DNA from: Dyella sp. GSA-30
GTDB taxonomy: Bacteria > Pseudomonadota > Gammaproteobacteria > Xanthomonadales > Rhodanobacteraceae
Length of the DNA: 64,000 nt
Direction of reading: 5' to 3'
Assembly (NCBI RefSeq): GCF_027924605.1
Contig: NZ_AP027042.1
Span: 2,209,524-2,273,523, forward strand
Position 1 is the stretch's first letter. Each line of letters begins with the position of its first letter. Shown here piece after piece: positions 35,735 to 46,648 of the stretch. The notes below the pieces were generated by a model that was not told where the DNA came from, did not search any database, and saw only the letters and a program-made list of their open reading frames with translations. The position numbers and the translations under genes are program-made.

Positions 35735-36853
35735 ATGTTCTGGACCAAGCAAATCGTGATCGGCGACGGCGAGCGCGGTTTGCTGTATCGCAACCGTCGT
35801 GCCGAGCGCGGCCTTTCACCGGGCGTGTACCGCTTTTTCGACCCGTTCAAGCGGATCGAGGTGGTGACCCACAACGTGACCCGTGCCGAGTACTCAGGCA
35901 CGGACGCCGAGACCCTGATGGCAAGCGGCCTGTTTGCCAGTGCCTTTCTTGTCGCGGATATCGGGACCGACGAGGTCGGCCTGGTGTTCAAGCACGGCAA
36001 GCTCGAAGACATCCTCGCACCGGGCACGCGCAAGCTGTACTGGAAGGCGCTGGTGCCGGTGACGGTCGAGTCGGTGTCGATGGCCCAGAACCTGGATATT
36101 CGCGCTGACGTGGCCAACCGATTGCGTCAGCTTGGTGTCTTGAGCAAAGTCGCGGTGGTGGTGGAGGTGCCGGAGGAGTCGGCTGGCCTGTTGTTTATCG
36201 ACGGCAAGCTGCAGAACGTGCTCGCGCCGGGTGCGTACGCCTTCTGGAACTTCCGCAAGAACGTCGCCACGGAGGTCATCGACTTGCGCGTGCAGTCGCT
36301 GGAGGTATCGGGTCAGGAGCTGTTGACGCGCGACAAGGTCAGCCTGCGCGTCAACCTGGCCGCGAGCATGCGCGTGACCGACCCGATTGCAGCGCGTACG
36401 CGGGTGGCGAAGTATCTGGACTACCTGTACCGCGAGTTGCAGTACGGCTTGCGTAAGGCGGTATCGGCCAAGTCGCTGGATGAATTGCTCGGCGACAAGG
36501 CCTCGCTGGACGCGGATATCTTCGCGTACGTGCGTGGCCGCGTGACCGAGCTGGGCCTGGAAGTGTTGGGTGTCGGCGTCAAGGACGTGATCCTGCCGGG
36601 CGAGATGAAGGACATCCTGAACAGCGTGGTGCAGGCGGAGAAGGCGGCGCAAGCCAATGTGATCCGCCGTCGCGAGGAGGCCAACGCCACGCGTTCGTTG
36701 CTCAACACCGCCAAGCTGATCGAGGGTAGCCCGGTGCTGATGCGCCTGAAGGAGTTGGAGGCCTTGGAGAAGGTCACCGAAAAGATCGACAAGTTCACCG
36801 TGTTCGGCGGCCTCGACGGCGTATTGAACCAGGTGATCGGGTTGAAGTCGTAA
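35735..36853 (+). CDS. Slipin / SPFH (band 7) family protein linked to RtcB
   Basis: 372 residues. An SPFH core covers about 90-290 (VDLRVQSLEVSGQELLTRDKV-type segment; VGVKDVILPGEMKDILNSVV), followed by a coiled coil typical of the family (QAEKAAQANVIRRREEANAT). Unlike classical stomatins there is no N-terminal membrane hairpin; instead residues 1-85 form an extra domain, and a second repeat-like segment (VFKHGKLEDILAPGT / FIDGKLQNVLAPGA) is visible. AAAAGGAGAT precedes ATG 35735 by 8 bases, so the upstream extension is dismissed. Slipin genes often sit with rtcB in RNA-repair operons; their role there is unknown. Confidence 0.9.
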   Translation: MFWTKQIVIGDGERGLLYRNRRAERGLSPGVYRFFDPFKRIEVVTHNVTRAEYSGTDAETLMASGLFASAFLVADIGTDEVGLVFKHGKLEDILAPGTRKLYWKALVPVTVESVSMAQNLDIRADVANRLRQLGVLSKVAVVVEVPEESAGLLFIDGKLQNVLAPGAYAFWNFRKNVATEVIDLRVQSLEVSGQELLTRDKVSLRVNLAASMRVTDPIAARTRVAKYLDYLYRELQYGLRKAVSAKSLDELLGDKASLDADIFAYVRGRVTELGLEVLGVGVKDVILPGEMKDILNSVVQAEKAAQANVIRRREEANATRSLLNTAKLIEGSPVLMRLKELEALEKVTEKIDKFTVFGGLDGVLNQVIGLKS

Positions 36854-36907
36854 CAAGCCGTCGTTGCCGAAGGGAGTCGGCAGCGCGGTCCTTTCAAGGA
36901 ACGATGT

Positions 36908-38128
36908 ATGAGCGAACAGAACTATCAACTGCTGCATGCCGAAGGCGGCCGTATCCCTATCAAGGGTTGGGTGAATGGCGTGCCGCTCGAAGAGCAGGCA
37001 CAACGACAATTGCAGAACCTGTCCGGGTTGCCGTTCGTGGGGCCGTGGATTGCCGCGATGCCCGACGTGCATCTGGGCAAGGGCGCGACCGTGGGGTCGG
37101 TGCTGCCGACGCGCGGAGCGATCATTCCGGCCGCGGTCGGCGTCGATATCGGCTGCGGCATGGCCGCGGTGCGCACCACGTTGAAGGCGAGCGACCTGCC
37201 CGACAGTCTGGCGCAGTTGCGTTCGTCGATCGAGCGTGGCGTGCCGGTCGGCAACGGGCGCGGTGGCGAGCATGGGCGCATGCCTGGCAGCATCACCACG
37301 CGACTGGTGCAGTCCGGCCTGGGTGATCGCCTGGCGGCGATCAAGACCAAGCATCGCCGCATCCGCACCGACAAGATCGAGCGTCAGCTCGGCACGCTCG
37401 GCGGCGGCAATCACTTCATCGAAATCTGCCTCGACGAGTCGGATGCGGTGTGGGTGATGCTGCACTCGGGCTCGCGCGGCACCGGCAACCTGATCGGCAC
37501 CTACTTTATCGAACGTGCCAGACAGGAACTGGCGCATCGTGTGCTGGGCTTTCATCTGCCGGACCAGGACCTCGCCTTCTTCATGGAGGGAGAGGAACTG
37601 TTCGACGACTATGTCGAAGCGGTCTCCTGGGCGCAGGACTATGCGCGGCACAATCGTGAGGCGATGCTGGAGCGCGTGCTGGGCGAAATGCGTCACCGCC
37701 TGCCCAAGTTCCAGTTGGCGAAGATGGCGGTCAACTGCCATCACAACTATGTGCAGCGTGAAACGCACTATGACGAGTCCTTGCTGGTAACGCGCAAGGG
37801 CGCGGTCAGCGCACGCGAAGGCGAGCTGGGGATCATTCCGGGCAGCATGGGCACGCGCAGTTACATCGTGCGTGGCAAGGGCAACCCGGAAAGCTTCCAC
37901 AGCTGCAGTCACGGTGCCGGCCGCGTGATGAGCCGTACCGCGGCGCGTCAGAACATCACGCTGGCGCAGCACCGCGAAGCTACGGCGCACGTCGAATGCC
38001 GCAAGGACGCGGCGGTGATCGACGAATCGCCGGCTGCTTACAAGTCGATCGATGCCGTCATGGCGGCGCAGAGCGACCTGGTGGAAGTCGTGCATACCTT
38101 GCGTCAGGTGTTGTGCGTCAAGGGATGA
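36908..38128 (+). CDS. rtcB: RNA-splicing ligase RtcB (3'-phosphate/5'-OH RNA ligase)
   Basis: Joins RNA 2',3'-cyclic phosphate or 3'-phosphate ends to 5'-OH ends with GTP and Mn, healing broken tRNAs and rRNA. 406 residues (E. coli 408). Metal and catalytic residues are in place: GVDIGCGMAAVR (Asp and Cys ligands) near 78, GGGNHFIEI near 165, HSGSRGTGN near 185, and the guanylated His in CSHGAGRVMSR near 337. It is 54 bases after slipin and ends at a strong terminator. There is no rtcA (end cyclase) nor rtcR (sigma-54 activator) in the window, so regulation may differ from the E. coli operon. Confidence 0.98.
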   Translation: MSEQNYQLLHAEGGRIPIKGWVNGVPLEEQAQRQLQNLSGLPFVGPWIAAMPDVHLGKGATVGSVLPTRGAIIPAAVGVDIGCGMAAVRTTLKASDLPDSLAQLRSSIERGVPVGNGRGGEHGRMPGSITTRLVQSGLGDRLAAIKTKHRRIRTDKIERQLGTLGGGNHFIEICLDESDAVWVMLHSGSRGTGNLIGTYFIERARQELAHRVLGFHLPDQDLAFFMEGEELFDDYVEAVSWAQDYARHNREAMLERVLGEMRHRLPKFQLAKMAVNCHHNYVQRETHYDESLLVTRKGAVSAREGELGIIPGSMGTRSYIVRGKGNPESFHSCSHGAGRVMSRTAARQNITLAQHREATAHVECRKDAAVIDESPAAYKSIDAVMAAQSDLVEVVHTLRQVLCVKG

Positions 38129-38138
38129 AGATCCCACT

Positions 38139-38170
38139 GCGCCGTCTCGTTCGAGGCGGCGCTTTTTTTT
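38139..38170 (+). terminator. Terminator after rtcB
   Basis: A 10-pair stem GCGCCGTCTC / GAGGCGGCGC with loop GTTC is followed by eight T residues. Confidence 0.88.
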
Positions 38171-38219
38171 GCTTTACCATGCCGCCTTCAGCGCCTGACC
38201 GGCGAGTTGCGGGAATACC

Positions 38220-39410
38220 ATGTTGCGCTGTTCGATGCGGGCTCTGCTGTGCGTGTGCTGGGTGGCCCTTGCGGCTTGCGGCCGTGCACCTGCCGTGCTC
38301 GAAAACGATGCCTATATCTGGCAGCGACAATGGACGCCACAGCTGGTCGATGCGATGCGGCAGTCGGCGGCGGATGTGCGCGACTGGCGCGTGCTGGCGG
38401 CACAGACCGATGCACAAGGCCGGCTGCGCAGCTTCTCGGCCGATCGTGCTGCGTTGGCGGCGTCGGGGCGGCCAGTCATCCTGGTCGTTCGCATCGACGG
38501 CCAACTGGCGCAATGGGACGAGAATGCCTTGCTGGCGCAGATCCTGGCGTTGCGCCAGAGCTGGCGAGGCAGCCCGATCGCGGGTATCGAGATCGATCAC
38601 GACTGCGGCACGGCAAGGCTGCCGGCGTATGCCCATTTCCTGGGACGTCTGAAGGCTGGCCTCGGCGATTTGCCCTTGTCCATCACGGCGCTCCCGGCGT
38701 GGCTGGAGTCGCCGGCGCTAGACGGCTTGCTGGCGCAGGTCGACGAAGCCGTGTTGCAAGTTCATGCGGTGCAGTCTCCACATGCCGGCTTGTTCGATGC
38801 CGGCTTGGCTACCGACTGGGCCCAGCGTTTTTCCACGCGCACCCATAAGCCCTTCCGGATCGCCTTGCCCACCTATGCTAGCCGCGTCAGCTTCGATGCG
38901 GACGGGCGGCAGCTGGGGGTGCAAAGTGAGGTGCCGAATCTGGCCGGCGGCGTGTCCTTCAGCGAACTTGCCGCCTCGCCCGAGGCCGTGGCCGGGTTCG
39001 TCATGGCGATGAAAAACCGGACGCCGGAACATCTGGTCGGACTGGTCTGGTTTCGTCTGCCGACCAGTGAGGATGCGCGGGCCTGGAGCCTGTCGACCTG
39101 GCATGCCGTCATGCGTGGTTTGCCGCTATCCTCACGCTTGTCGGTGCGGGCACGGCCAGCGGCGACGGCAGGGGCGGTGGATATCTTATTGAGCAATGAC
39201 GGCGACGTGGATGTGTCGTTGCCATCCGCGCTCAGCCTCCCGGCCGACTGCAAGCTGGCCGATGGCATCAACGGCTACGTATTGGTTTCCGATCGAAACG
39301 GATTGCGTCTGCAGCGTCGGCAAGACGGCTGGCTGCACGCACATCGCGAACGCGCCGTGGGTTGGGCACGTTGCGCGGGTACCGATCCCAGGATCGCCAT
39401 CCAGGCGTGA
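38220..39410 (+). CDS. DUF3142-type lipoprotein
   Basis: 396 residues. A lipobox LAACG at 16-20 predicts a lipid-anchored protein facing the periplasm. The middle shows a glycosidase-like (beta/alpha) barrel pattern: AGIEIDHDCGTARL near 121, LPLSITALPAWL, VDEAVLQVHAV, RIALPTYA, LVGLVWFRLP, as in DUF3142 proteins, with several acidic residues at strand ends. No enzyme activity is established. It is 37 bases before the next large gene and probably co-transcribed with it. Confidence 0.7.
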   Translation: MLRCSMRALLCVCWVALAACGRAPAVLENDAYIWQRQWTPQLVDAMRQSAADVRDWRVLAAQTDAQGRLRSFSADRAALAASGRPVILVVRIDGQLAQWDENALLAQILALRQSWRGSPIAGIEIDHDCGTARLPAYAHFLGRLKAGLGDLPLSITALPAWLESPALDGLLAQVDEAVLQVHAVQSPHAGLFDAGLATDWAQRFSTRTHKPFRIALPTYASRVSFDADGRQLGVQSEVPNLAGGVSFSELAASPEAVAGFVMAMKNRTPEHLVGLVWFRLPTSEDARAWSLSTWHAVMRGLPLSSRLSVRARPAATAGAVDILLSNDGDVDVSLPSALSLPADCKLADGINGYVLVSDRNGLRLQRRQDGWLHAHRERAVGWARCAGTDPRIAIQA

Positions 39411-39447
39411 GTTTCTTCCATTGAGTTGCATGACAGGGTAGTTATCC

Positions 39448-41928
39448 ATGTTCAAACGTAAAGCGATCGTGGCCTGCGGCATCGTTGGCCTGGCAGGCGC
39501 CGTGGCCTGGGCCTGCGGTCCGATGTTTCCCAACCAGCTGCTGGACAATCGCACCGCGACGCTCAATGCGGCGCCCGTGAACAGCTTCGCTTTCGAAGCG
39601 GCGCGGCTGCTGCCGGCCACCGACCAGCTCAAGCCGGTCGAGGCCGATACGTCCATCTATGCCGACAACAAGAAGGTCGAGCCCGACCTGGGCCTGACGG
39701 CTGCGCAGCAGGCCGATGTCGAAGCGATGAAAAAGCTCGACGACGATGATTCGGCCTATGCTGTAGGCAAGGATCTGCCCGAGGACGTGCGCCTGTACAC
39801 CCTCGGCGCCAAACAGTTCGGCAAGGCGATGGACAGCTGCAATGCGCCGCAGGACAAGGACGCGAACGCCGAGACAGATCCGTATGGCGCCAGCAGCGAA
39901 GACCCCAATGATCAGCCGCGTCGCTGCATCGGTGCCGATCCGGCCTTGTTGGACAAGGCCGTGGCGAGTTTCGAAAAGGTCGCTGCGTTGCCACCCGAGC
40001 AGGCCACGCTGCGCTCGGTGTGGGCGGCCTACATGCTCGGCCGCATTCATGCCTTGCGCGCGCTATCACAAGCCGGCGACGCCGCCGCATTCAAGCGCGA
40101 GCGCGATGCGGCGGCAAAGGCCTTCGAACTGGCACGTACGCGCGCCGTTGCGGGCGCCTCCGATACACAGGGATTGGGCGTGGCCAGTTTCGGCGAACAG
40201 GCGCAGCTCTATCTCTACAGCGGCAAGACCTTGTGCAGCTGGGGCGATTTCTACAATGCCAACGATTGCGCCAAGAGCGTCGCACCGGCGGATCTGAAGC
40301 ATGCCATCGCCCTGTATGCGGCACAGGCCGGACACGGCTCGGACAATGCCGTGCGCTCGTTGCAGCAGATCGCCTTTACCGTCCTGCAAAGTAGCGACCT
40401 GACCGAGGGCATCGTGGACGGCCCGCTGTCGCAACGGCTGATGGTGGTCTACGCGTTGTCGAGCGGCGGGTCGAGTTCGTCCTACGATCCGGCTACCGAC
40501 AAGACGGATGCCAAGCCCGATAGCGCACTGACGAATCTGGTCGATGCGATCGTGGCAAAAGGAGGCGAACCCGCCGCCGGCGCCGACCGTCTTGCGGTAC
40601 TTTGCTACAGCGCGGGACGTTACGACCTGGCCGAGAAGCTGGTGGCCAAAACCAGTGGCCCGCTGAGCAGCTGGTTGCGCGCCAAGCTGGCTTTGCAGAA
40701 GGGCGATTTGGTTGCCGCGGCTGCTGCATATGCCGATGCCGCCAAGGCTTTCCCGAAAGCCGATGATCCGCAGGCCACCATCGAAACGGCCAACACGCAG
40801 TTGATCCTGGGCGAGCAAGGTGTGCTTGCCTTGGCTCGCGGCGAGTATCTCGAAGCGATGAACCATCTCTACGATGCGGCCAATCGCGTCGGCGGCGACG
40901 GCAACGAGATTGGCGATGAGATGAATCCCGACGATCCGGGCATCGGTTATGGCAACGACATGCACTACGTCGCCGAGCGCGTGCTTACTGTCGACGAACT
41001 GAAAGCCTTTGTCGATGCACATGCGCCGGCCTCGCCCGCACCCGTCAAGGACAAGGATAAAAAGTCCGACGAGGGCGGCTACAGCCCCGCGCCGGTTGCC
41101 GACCATCTCCGTTGGTTGCTGGCGCGTCGCCTGATGCGCGCCGGACGTTACGACGAAGCATTCAACTATTTTCCCGCCAGCGGCGATTCGCGTTTCGGTG
41201 AGGTGGATCTGCGCGCCAAGGCACAGGAATACGCCAAGGATCTGCACGACGCCGAGCACAACTGGACCGATATCGGCAAGGCCGAAGCCGGTTACGCCGC
41301 CGCGGCGATTGCGCGTGAAAACGGCATGGAAATCCTCGGCTTCGAGCAGAATCCCGACTTTACCGACAACGGCGGTTCCTTCCCCGGCGGCAGCGGTCAG
41401 GAGCCCAAGAGCATGGAACAGAAGTTCGTCACCGACGGCGAACGCCAGCGCTACAAGGATTCCATGGCCAAGCCCGATCTGCGTTTCCACTATCGGTACG
41501 CAGCGGTCGACCAGGCATCTAAAGCCGCCGACTTGCTGCCGCCGCGTTCGCAGGCCTTCGCCGCCGTCCTGTGCAAGGCCACCGGTTGGATGATGGATGG
41601 TCCGGGTGACGGTTACGCGGACTATAGCGATCAGCCTTCGCCGGAAAAGCAGGAAGACGAGCGCAGCAAACGTATCAAGGCGCTGTACGCGCGCTACGTG
41701 AAGCAGGGGCCGTATGTGGATTGGGCGGACGACTTCGGTCAGAGCTGCCCGGCCCCGGATTTCGATGCTGCGCGCAAGCTCAAGCGGGCCCAACAGATTC
41801 GCGCGGTCAGGCACGCTATCCGTCGCCACCTTCCGCTCGAGATCGGTGGCTTGCTCCTGGTGTCGGGCGCCGTAGCATTCCTGGTCGCGCGTCGCCGCAA
41901 GAAGAAAAACGCGGCCAAGGCCGGGTAA
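39448..41928 (+). CDS. Large envelope protein of unknown function with N-terminal signal and C-terminal membrane anchor
   Basis: 826 residues that I do not assign to a named family. The N-terminus is a signal segment ending AWACGPMFP, possibly a lipobox variant (WAC). The central part is rich in Ala and acidic residues with helical pairs that look like TPR-type repeats (GRYDLAEKLVAKTSGPLSSW, LRAKLALQKGDLVAAAAAYA, GRYDEAFNYFP). The C-terminus has one membrane helix (IGGLLLVSGAVAFLVA) followed by RRRKKKN, so the bulk faces the periplasm with a basic cytoplasmic tail. It follows the DUF3142 gene by 37 bases; the two likely act together. Confidence 0.65.
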   Translation: MFKRKAIVACGIVGLAGAVAWACGPMFPNQLLDNRTATLNAAPVNSFAFEAARLLPATDQLKPVEADTSIYADNKKVEPDLGLTAAQQADVEAMKKLDDDDSAYAVGKDLPEDVRLYTLGAKQFGKAMDSCNAPQDKDANAETDPYGASSEDPNDQPRRCIGADPALLDKAVASFEKVAALPPEQATLRSVWAAYMLGRIHALRALSQAGDAAAFKRERDAAAKAFELARTRAVAGASDTQGLGVASFGEQAQLYLYSGKTLCSWGDFYNANDCAKSVAPADLKHAIALYAAQAGHGSDNAVRSLQQIAFTVLQSSDLTEGIVDGPLSQRLMVVYALSSGGSSSSYDPATDKTDAKPDSALTNLVDAIVAKGGEPAAGADRLAVLCYSAGRYDLAEKLVAKTSGPLSSWLRAKLALQKGDLVAAAAAYADAAKAFPKADDPQATIETANTQLILGEQGVLALARGEYLEAMNHLYDAANRVGGDGNEIGDEMNPDDPGIGYGNDMHYVAERVLTVDELKAFVDAHAPASPAPVKDKDKKSDEGGYSPAPVADHLRWLLARRLMRAGRYDEAFNYFPASGDSRFGEVDLRAKAQEYAKDLHDAEHNWTDIGKAEAGYAAAAIARENGMEILGFEQNPDFTDNGGSFPGGSGQEPKSMEQKFVTDGERQRYKDSMAKPDLRFHYRYAAVDQASKAADLLPPRSQAFAAVLCKATGWMMDGPGDGYADYSDQPSPEKQEDERSKRIKALYARYVKQGPYVDWADDFGQSCPAPDFDAARKLKRAQQIRAVRHAIRRHLPLEIGGLLLVSGAVAFLVARRRKKKNAAKAG

Positions 41929-42029
41929 AACGCGGGTCCGGTAGGGACGGTGAAGCCGTTCCTGCCGGGCCATGCCGGTGTCCGGCACGCTTTGCGCGAT
42001 AATGCGTGTTCAATGACGCAGATATCGCC

Positions 42030-44241
<2,212 letters not shown>

Positions 44242-44252
44242 CCTCAGATCTT

Positions 44253-44310
44253 TGTAGGAGCGGCTTCAGCCGCGACAAGCCGTGACGTAACCGTGTGTCG
44301 CGACTGAAGG
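44253..44310. repeat. REP-type element, family A
   Basis: GTAGGAGCGGCTTCAGCCGCG, then linker AGCCGTGACGTAACCGTG and the inverted arm TGTCGCGACTGAAG, which is cut short. Confidence 0.75.
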
Positions 44311-44337
44311 GGACCTCGAATAACCTCAGTTCTCTTA

Positions 44338-44451
44338 TCGTCATCCCGGCGCAGGCCGGGATCCATTCCTCAGTTGCCGCTTGTCAGACAGCTTATGGTA
44401 AGCATCTGCGCTGAGGAGTGGATTCCGGCCTGCGCCGGAATGACGAATAGG
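44338..44451. repeat. MITE-like inverted repeat element, family B
   Basis: ATCGTCATCCCGGCGCAGGC at the left end and its inverted partner (GGCCTGCGCCGGAATGACGA) at the right, about 60 unrelated bases between. Its interior is alike to that of the copy at 50163-50282 (shared GTCAGACAGC and TGAGGA-TGG stretches). Confidence 0.8.
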
Positions 44452-44502
44452 AAAGGTTTCTAGAGGTTCCCTGAAGTCGCGCCTACAAAAATGTAGCCGT
44501 CT

Positions 44503-45942
44503 TCAGTAATTGATCTGCAACTGCATCCGCAACAAATCTCCCTTCACACGCGCATACGGTGCAGCCGTGAGATTGCTCCGACGCATATTCGCGTAAGCAA
44601 CGGCGATTTCCAGTGCCGATGACGGCCGCCATTCCATGCCGACCTCGGTTTCGTCGAGCAGGAAGCTCGGCGAGTTGGTGTCGAATTTCGACGCACCCCG
44701 AAAGGTCTGCCACTTCACGTAGGGAATCAGCGAGCCGTACGAGCCATCCATCTTGTACATGGCCTGCACATAACCGCCGCGCAGCGATCGCGTGCGAATC
44801 TTGCGTTGACTCAGATCCAGCTCCGGTCCACGTCCTACCGTCCATTCCGCCTGGAAACCGAACGGCTGCGGGTAATAGATGATGTGCGCGGCGACACGCT
44901 GATCGAGCGCACCGTTGGATGGCGCGGTGTCCTTGGGCGTGAAGGTCTGGTTGTTGACCGTGATGGAGGCCGGTGTGGCGACCTTGAAACGGCCCGAATA
45001 GGCGTCGGCACCGACTTCCAGGTACTGCCCGTTATCGAACTTGAACGGATAGGTCAGATGCAGCACGGTGTGCAGGCTATTGTTCTGCTCCGCACGATTG
45101 GCACCCTGGCCGTTATAAAGGCCAAGGCCGACGATGCCATAGTCGCCCGAGCCCTTCAGGCCCGACTGCACCAGATATTTGAAGCGTTCGGCGATCGGCT
45201 TGGGCGTGTAGTAGAAGAACAGCCCGATATCGCGCTCGTCGCGTACGCCGGTGTTCATGGCGTCAGCCCGGTCCGGGGCGATGCGGTTCTGGCTCGACTG
45301 CAGGTTTTCCCAGCCGTAGGGGACTTTGGACTGGCCCGCGCGCACGCGCCATTCCTTGCTAGCGTCGAAATAGATATCGGCGTAGGCATCGCGCAGCTGG
45401 GCGAAGTTGGACGTGCTCGAGCCGGTCGGCGTGCTGCCGAAATCCGGTTGGAGGTACAGCGAGACGTAGTCGTTCAGATCGCCGCTCAGCACGACACGGG
45501 CGCGGCGGATGCCGAAGCCCTGATTGCTGCCGATAAAGCGGTCGCCCGGTGAGCGCAGCAGACCCGCGTCGCCGCTGAGCTCATGGTTGTAACGCATCTG
45601 GACGTAGCCGCGCAGGCTGATCCTGTCGTACCACTTCTTGTCCGCGCTGGCGGGCTTGGCCGATGCGATGGCCGGTTTGGCCGGGGCGACGTCCTCGGTT
45701 GTCGCCGGCTTCCTGCCGTCTGCTGGGGAAGCGTTTTGAGCTGTCTGGGGAACCGTGGCGGCCGGCTGCTTGTCTTCAACCCGGACGAAGGTGCCGAGCT
45801 TGTCGCGGCCGGGGCCCGGCTCGGCGAAGATCTGTTGGGTCTTGCGATCGACGTAGAACTCGATCGCCGCGGTCGGGGCCGTTTCCGCCATGGCATTGGC
45901 ACCCATGGTCCAAAGAATCGAGGCGAGGGCTTTTTTCTTCAC
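44503..45942 (-). CDS. Phosphate-selective porin O/P family outer-membrane protein
   Basis: 479 residues. A signal peptide (VKKKALASILWTMGANAMA) begins at GTG 45942, preceded by AGGAAA; then a Pro/Ala-rich periplasmic stretch to about 105 and a 16-strand porin barrel (ISLRGYVQMRYNHE at the start, MQLQINY at the end) of the OprP/OprO family. OprP takes up phosphate and OprO polyphosphate in Pseudomonas through a Lys/Arg-lined channel. A good Pho box upstream supports a phosphate role. The gene is inserted between tgt and yajC on the opposite strand. Confidence 0.87.
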   Translation of the reverse strand: MKKKALASILWTMGANAMAETAPTAAIEFYVDRKTQQIFAEPGPGRDKLGTFVRVEDKQPAATVPQTAQNASPADGRKPATTEDVAPAKPAIASAKPASADKKWYDRISLRGYVQMRYNHELSGDAGLLRSPGDRFIGSNQGFGIRRARVVLSGDLNDYVSLYLQPDFGSTPTGSSTSNFAQLRDAYADIYFDASKEWRVRAGQSKVPYGWENLQSSQNRIAPDRADAMNTGVRDERDIGLFFYYTPKPIAERFKYLVQSGLKGSGDYGIVGLGLYNGQGANRAEQNNSLHTVLHLTYPFKFDNGQYLEVGADAYSGRFKVATPASITVNNQTFTPKDTAPSNGALDQRVAAHIIYYPQPFGFQAEWTVGRGPELDLSQRKIRTRSLRGGYVQAMYKMDGSYGSLIPYVKWQTFRGASKFDTNSPSFLLDETEVGMEWRPSSALEIAVAYANMRRSNLTAAPYARVKGDLLRMQLQINY

Positions 45943-46005
45943 AAGGTTTCCTGGCGGCGGGCCGCAAAGCAGGTCGGCTGCGGGGTCTTTGGGTGTGGGG
46001 TAGGG

Positions 46006-46027
46006 GAATCGCAATATCTTGCGATTC
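46006..46027. promoter_or_regulatory. Perfect 9-bp palindrome in the porin leader
   Basis: GAATCGCAA-TATC-TTGCGATTC lies between the Pho box and the porin start, so it may be an RNA hairpin in the leader or a second operator. Confidence 0.45.
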
Positions 46028-46051
46028 GGTCGCCAACCTTAGATTCCGCCT

Positions 46052-46069
46052 ATGTCCGCTTTATGACAG
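46052..46069 (-). promoter_or_regulatory. Pho box upstream of the porin gene
   Basis: On the porin strand CTGTCAT-AAAG-CGGACAT matches the PhoB box layout 7-4-7: the first repeat is perfect, the second fits at five of seven bases. A weak -10 (TAAGGT) follows 10 bases later, as in PhoB-activated promoters that lack a -35 box. Confidence 0.65.
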
Positions 46070-46144
46070 GACTGAACCGCGTCACAGGCCCGCTCCGAGC
46101 GCGGGCTGGTGCCGATGACCAGCCATGCAAGCGTTCAGGTCGCA

Positions 46145-46153
46145 TGGCATAAT
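46145..46153 (+). promoter_or_regulatory. Extended -10 promoter of yajC
   Basis: TGG-CATAAT, an extended -10 element (TGn before the hexamer), lies 65 bases before the yajC start; no clear -35 box is present. Confidence 0.45.
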
Positions 46154-46217
46154 CGGCGATCTTTTTCATGGTGGCGGCAAAAAATCGCGCCGACACCGCA
46201 ACTTGCGAGACATAACG

Positions 46218-46562
46218 ATGAATTTGCCGATCTCTTTCATGCTGGCCCAGGCTGCCGCTCCGGCTGCCGGCGCGCAGAGCCCGGGTGGCCTGCTCAGCTT
46301 CCCGATCCTGATGATCCTGATGTTCGGCGTCATGTACTTCATCATGATCCGTCCGCAGATGAAGCGGCAGAAAGAGCATCGCGCGCTGTTGTCGGCCCTT
46401 TCCAAGGGCGACGAAGTGGTGACGAACGGTGGCATCGCCGGCCGCATCGACGAGGTGGGGGAGACGTTTGTTACCGTCGAGATCGCGTCGAATGTGAAGG
46501 TCAAGGTGCAGAAGGGGGCCGTGTCGCAGGTGTTGCCCAAGGGCGCACTCAAGGCCGACTAA
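46218..46562 (+). CDS. yajC: Sec translocon accessory protein YajC
   Basis: 114 residues with one membrane helix (LLSFPILMILMFGVMYFIMI) followed by RPQMKRQKEHRALLSAL and a small beta domain (GDEVVTNGGIAGRID). YajC associates with SecDF-SecYEG and with AcrB. The ATG 46218 is used because upstream codons belong to the promoter. secD follows 86 bases later. Confidence 0.96.
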   Translation: MNLPISFMLAQAAAPAAGAQSPGGLLSFPILMILMFGVMYFIMIRPQMKRQKEHRALLSALSKGDEVVTNGGIAGRIDEVGETFVTVEIASNVKVKVQKGAVSQVLPKGALKAD

Positions 46563-46648
46563 GCAGCGGCTTAGCTTATCGCCACCGACTACGGTGCAAT
46601 GACGCTTCCGCCGCAGCCTGAGTGCTGCGGCTTTTATGGATTCAAGGC

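Noticed and set aside
35894-38137. A 747-codon open frame on the minus strand
   Set aside because: Antisense across both slipin and rtcB, which have clear domains; composition is typical of a shadow frame.
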